Source: Flavobacterium sp.
GTDB lineage: Bacteria; Bacteroidota; Bacteroidia; Flavobacteriales; Flavobacteriaceae
Direction: 5' to 3'
Assembly: GCA_005792865.1 (NCBI GenBank)
Contig: SXQR01000124.1
Location: 1 to 7,702 of the forward strand
DNA length: 7,702 nt
Made by a program: the position numbers and the translations under genes. Of this stretch, positions 6,887 through 7,702 are shown piece by piece. Positions within the stretch are counted from its first letter, which is position 1. Every line of letters begins with the position of its first letter. Below the pieces are notes generated by a model, which worked only from the letters and a program-made list of their open reading frames with translations, ran no database searches and was not told the origin of the DNA.

Positions 6887-7329
6887 GCGCCTTCGGGAAT
6901 ACGCTTGTACATGACATAGTGCGGACCGACATCGGTAATCTCGAATTCTTCGCCCGCCACCTCATAACCCATTTTTTTGTAGAAAGGCACTGCCGCTACC
7001 CTCGCGTTGAACCAGAGGATGCTGAAGTGCCTTTCCTTTGCATATGCCTCGGCCGCCAGAACCAATTGTTTTCCTACCCCGCCCCGCTGGTGCTCGGTAT
7101 CCACGGCCATGCCGCGCATCTGCAATTGGTTTTCTTCGGGAAAGGCGCTGGAATTCAGGGGGTAGATTGACACAATACCCATTAGTTTATTTGAATCGAA
7201 CGCGCCAAGGTGCCTCGCAAACGGGAGGTCGTCGCCGTCAAAGACGCAGGTTTCCCGTGGCCGGCCGGGCCTTAATATTGTATGCCGAAGATCGTGCGTA
7301 TCCTGCGCCTTGATTTTCCTGATTTCCAT
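6883..7329 (-). CDS. GNAT family N-acetyltransferase
   Basis: Small cytoplasmic acyl-transferase of 148 residues, predicted to move an acetyl group from acetyl-CoA to an amine on an unknown substrate. The core fold is recognisable: a strand around residues 48-56 (KLMGIVSIY), then LQMRGMAVDTEHQRGGVGKQLV (69-90) in two parts. MRGMAV is the beta-4 strand, and QRGGVG (81-86) is the Q/RxxGxG/A pyrophosphate-binding loop of motif A. FYKKMGYEVAG (117-125) is the usual motif B end. No added domain is present, so this is a single-domain member of normal length. The ATG at 7327-7329 is the start that keeps the N-terminal EIRKIKAQDT strand typical of the family. I saw no TAnnTTTG box upstream. Its TAA stop shares bases with the stop of the convergent L,D-transpeptidase gene. 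Substrate cannot be predicted. Confidence 0.9.
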   Translation of the reverse strand: MEIRKIKAQDTHDLRHTILRPGRPRETCVFDGDDLPFARHLGAFDSNKLMGIVSIYPLNSSAFPEENQLQMRGMAVDTEHQRGGVGKQLVLAAEAYAKERHFSILWFNARVAAVPFYKKMGYEVAGEEFEITDVGPHYVMYKRIPEGA

Positions 7330-7411
7330 GTAGATGAGATTTAATATTGGGCGGTTTGAACGCTAAAACTTTTTTAACGCCCGCCATGCCTGCTATATTT
7401 TTTAAAAAATT

Positions 7412-7441
7412 TTGTGCGGGCAAAACAATTATTTATATTTG
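7412..7441 (+). promoter_or_regulatory. Promoter for tRNA-Gly, with flanking A/T palindrome
   Basis: TTG at 7412-7414, then 19 bases, then TATATTTG at 7434-7441: a complete match to the Bacteroidota promoter pattern, 10 bases ahead of the mature tRNA. Directly upstream, 7397-7410 is a perfect 14-bp palindrome, six T followed by six A flanked by A and T. Such a tract could bend DNA or act like an UP element; that role is inferred. Confidence 0.7.
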
Positions 7442-7451
7442 CACTCGCAAT

Positions 7452-7524
<73 letters not shown>

Positions 7525-7530
7525 CTTATA

Positions 7531-7560
7531 AAGCCTAATCGAAAGATTGGGCTTATTTTT
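7531..7560 (+). terminator. Intrinsic terminator of tRNA-Gly
   Basis: A 10-bp stem pairs AAGCCTAATC (7531-7540) with GATTGGGCTT (7545-7554), with one T-G pair, closed by a GAAA tetraloop. After an A at 7555 comes a run of five T (7556-7560). It lies 6 bases beyond the tRNA 3' end and has T only on the plus-strand side, so it fits a one-way terminator for the tRNA transcript. Confidence 0.78.
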
Positions 7561-7595
7561 GGCACCAACATTCTTGTGTAGGCTTGAAAAACCAG

Positions 7596-7699
7596 AAGTT
7601 ATTTCACAGAGATTCACAGAGGTTGCCCAGAGATTCACAAAGTTTTTACTATTTTCTCTGCGCAACTTTGTGCTTCCTTTGCGTATCTCTGTGTAACTT
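7596..7699. repeat. Inverted pair of helically phased short-repeat arrays
   Basis: Two arms face each other. The left arm starts AAGTTA (7596) and contains four copies of a core like CACAGAG beginning at 7605, 7615, 7626 and 7636. The right arm, read on the minus strand, starts AAGTTA (7699) and has four copies beginning at 7693, 7683, 7672 and 7662. Both arms step 10, 11, 10 bases, about one DNA turn per copy. About 29 of 44 positions agree between the arms by hand count, so RNA from it could form a long imperfect hairpin around about 7649. There is no open reading frame of note. Similar CACAGAG-rich intergenic repeats are, to my recollection, scattered through many bacterial genomes, but no function is established. 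The element may continue past the right edge. Confidence 0.7.
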
Positions 7700-7702
7700 T
7701 TA

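Noticed and set aside
7361..7380. Palindrome-like sequence upstream of the GNAT gene
   Set aside because: The two halves look alike by eye (CGCTAAAA and TTTTAACGC), but pairing breaks after two bases once aligned, so no stable stem or operator can be claimed.
7596..7699. CRISPR array at the right edge
   Set aside because: The repeat unit is about 10-11 bases with no spacers, and the two halves are inverted, which does not fit a CRISPR array.

Overview
The window looks like ordinary chromosomal DNA from a Bacteroidota member, most likely a flavobacterium with a fairly GC-rich genome. Three things point there: protein families common in that group (DUF5916 outer-membrane protein, YkuD_2-type L,D-transpeptidase), start codons without Shine-Dalgarno sequences, and several matches to the Bacteroidota promoter form TTG-N17-19-TAnnTTTG. 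Genus and species cannot be fixed from the sequence alone.

Layout, left to right. A 5'-complete, 3'-truncated methionine aminopeptidase gene (map, minus strand) runs off the left edge. A 96-bp divergent promoter region separates it from an acetyl-CoA hydrolase/CoA-transferase family gene (plus). That gene converges on, and overlaps by 19 bp, the cofactor-independent phosphoglycerate mutase gene gpmI (minus). gpmI lies 30 bp downstream of a large co-oriented gene for a DUF5916 outer-membrane protein with an N-terminal CBM9-like domain. A 254-bp divergent intergenic region follows, with promoters for both flanking genes and an unexplained plus-strand terminator-like hairpin. Next are a secreted L,D-transpeptidase-fold protein (plus) and a GNAT acetyltransferase (minus), whose stop codons interlock in a single TTAA. 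Then comes a tRNA-Gly(TCC) gene with its own promoter and intrinsic terminator. The right edge holds an intergenic repeat: an inverted pair of arrays of a 7-bp core repeated every 10-11 bp.

The genes do not form one pathway. map and gpmI are housekeeping genes (N-terminal protein maturation and glycolysis), and the CoA-transferase belongs to acyl-CoA/carboxylate metabolism. The DUF5916 protein and the L,D-transpeptidase are cell-envelope proteins of uncertain role. I found no phage, transposon, CRISPR, toxin-antitoxin or defence module and no convincing new multi-gene system. The parts most worth a second look are the right-edge repeat, the orphan hairpin upstream of the L,D-transpeptidase gene, and the uncharacterised DUF5916 protein.
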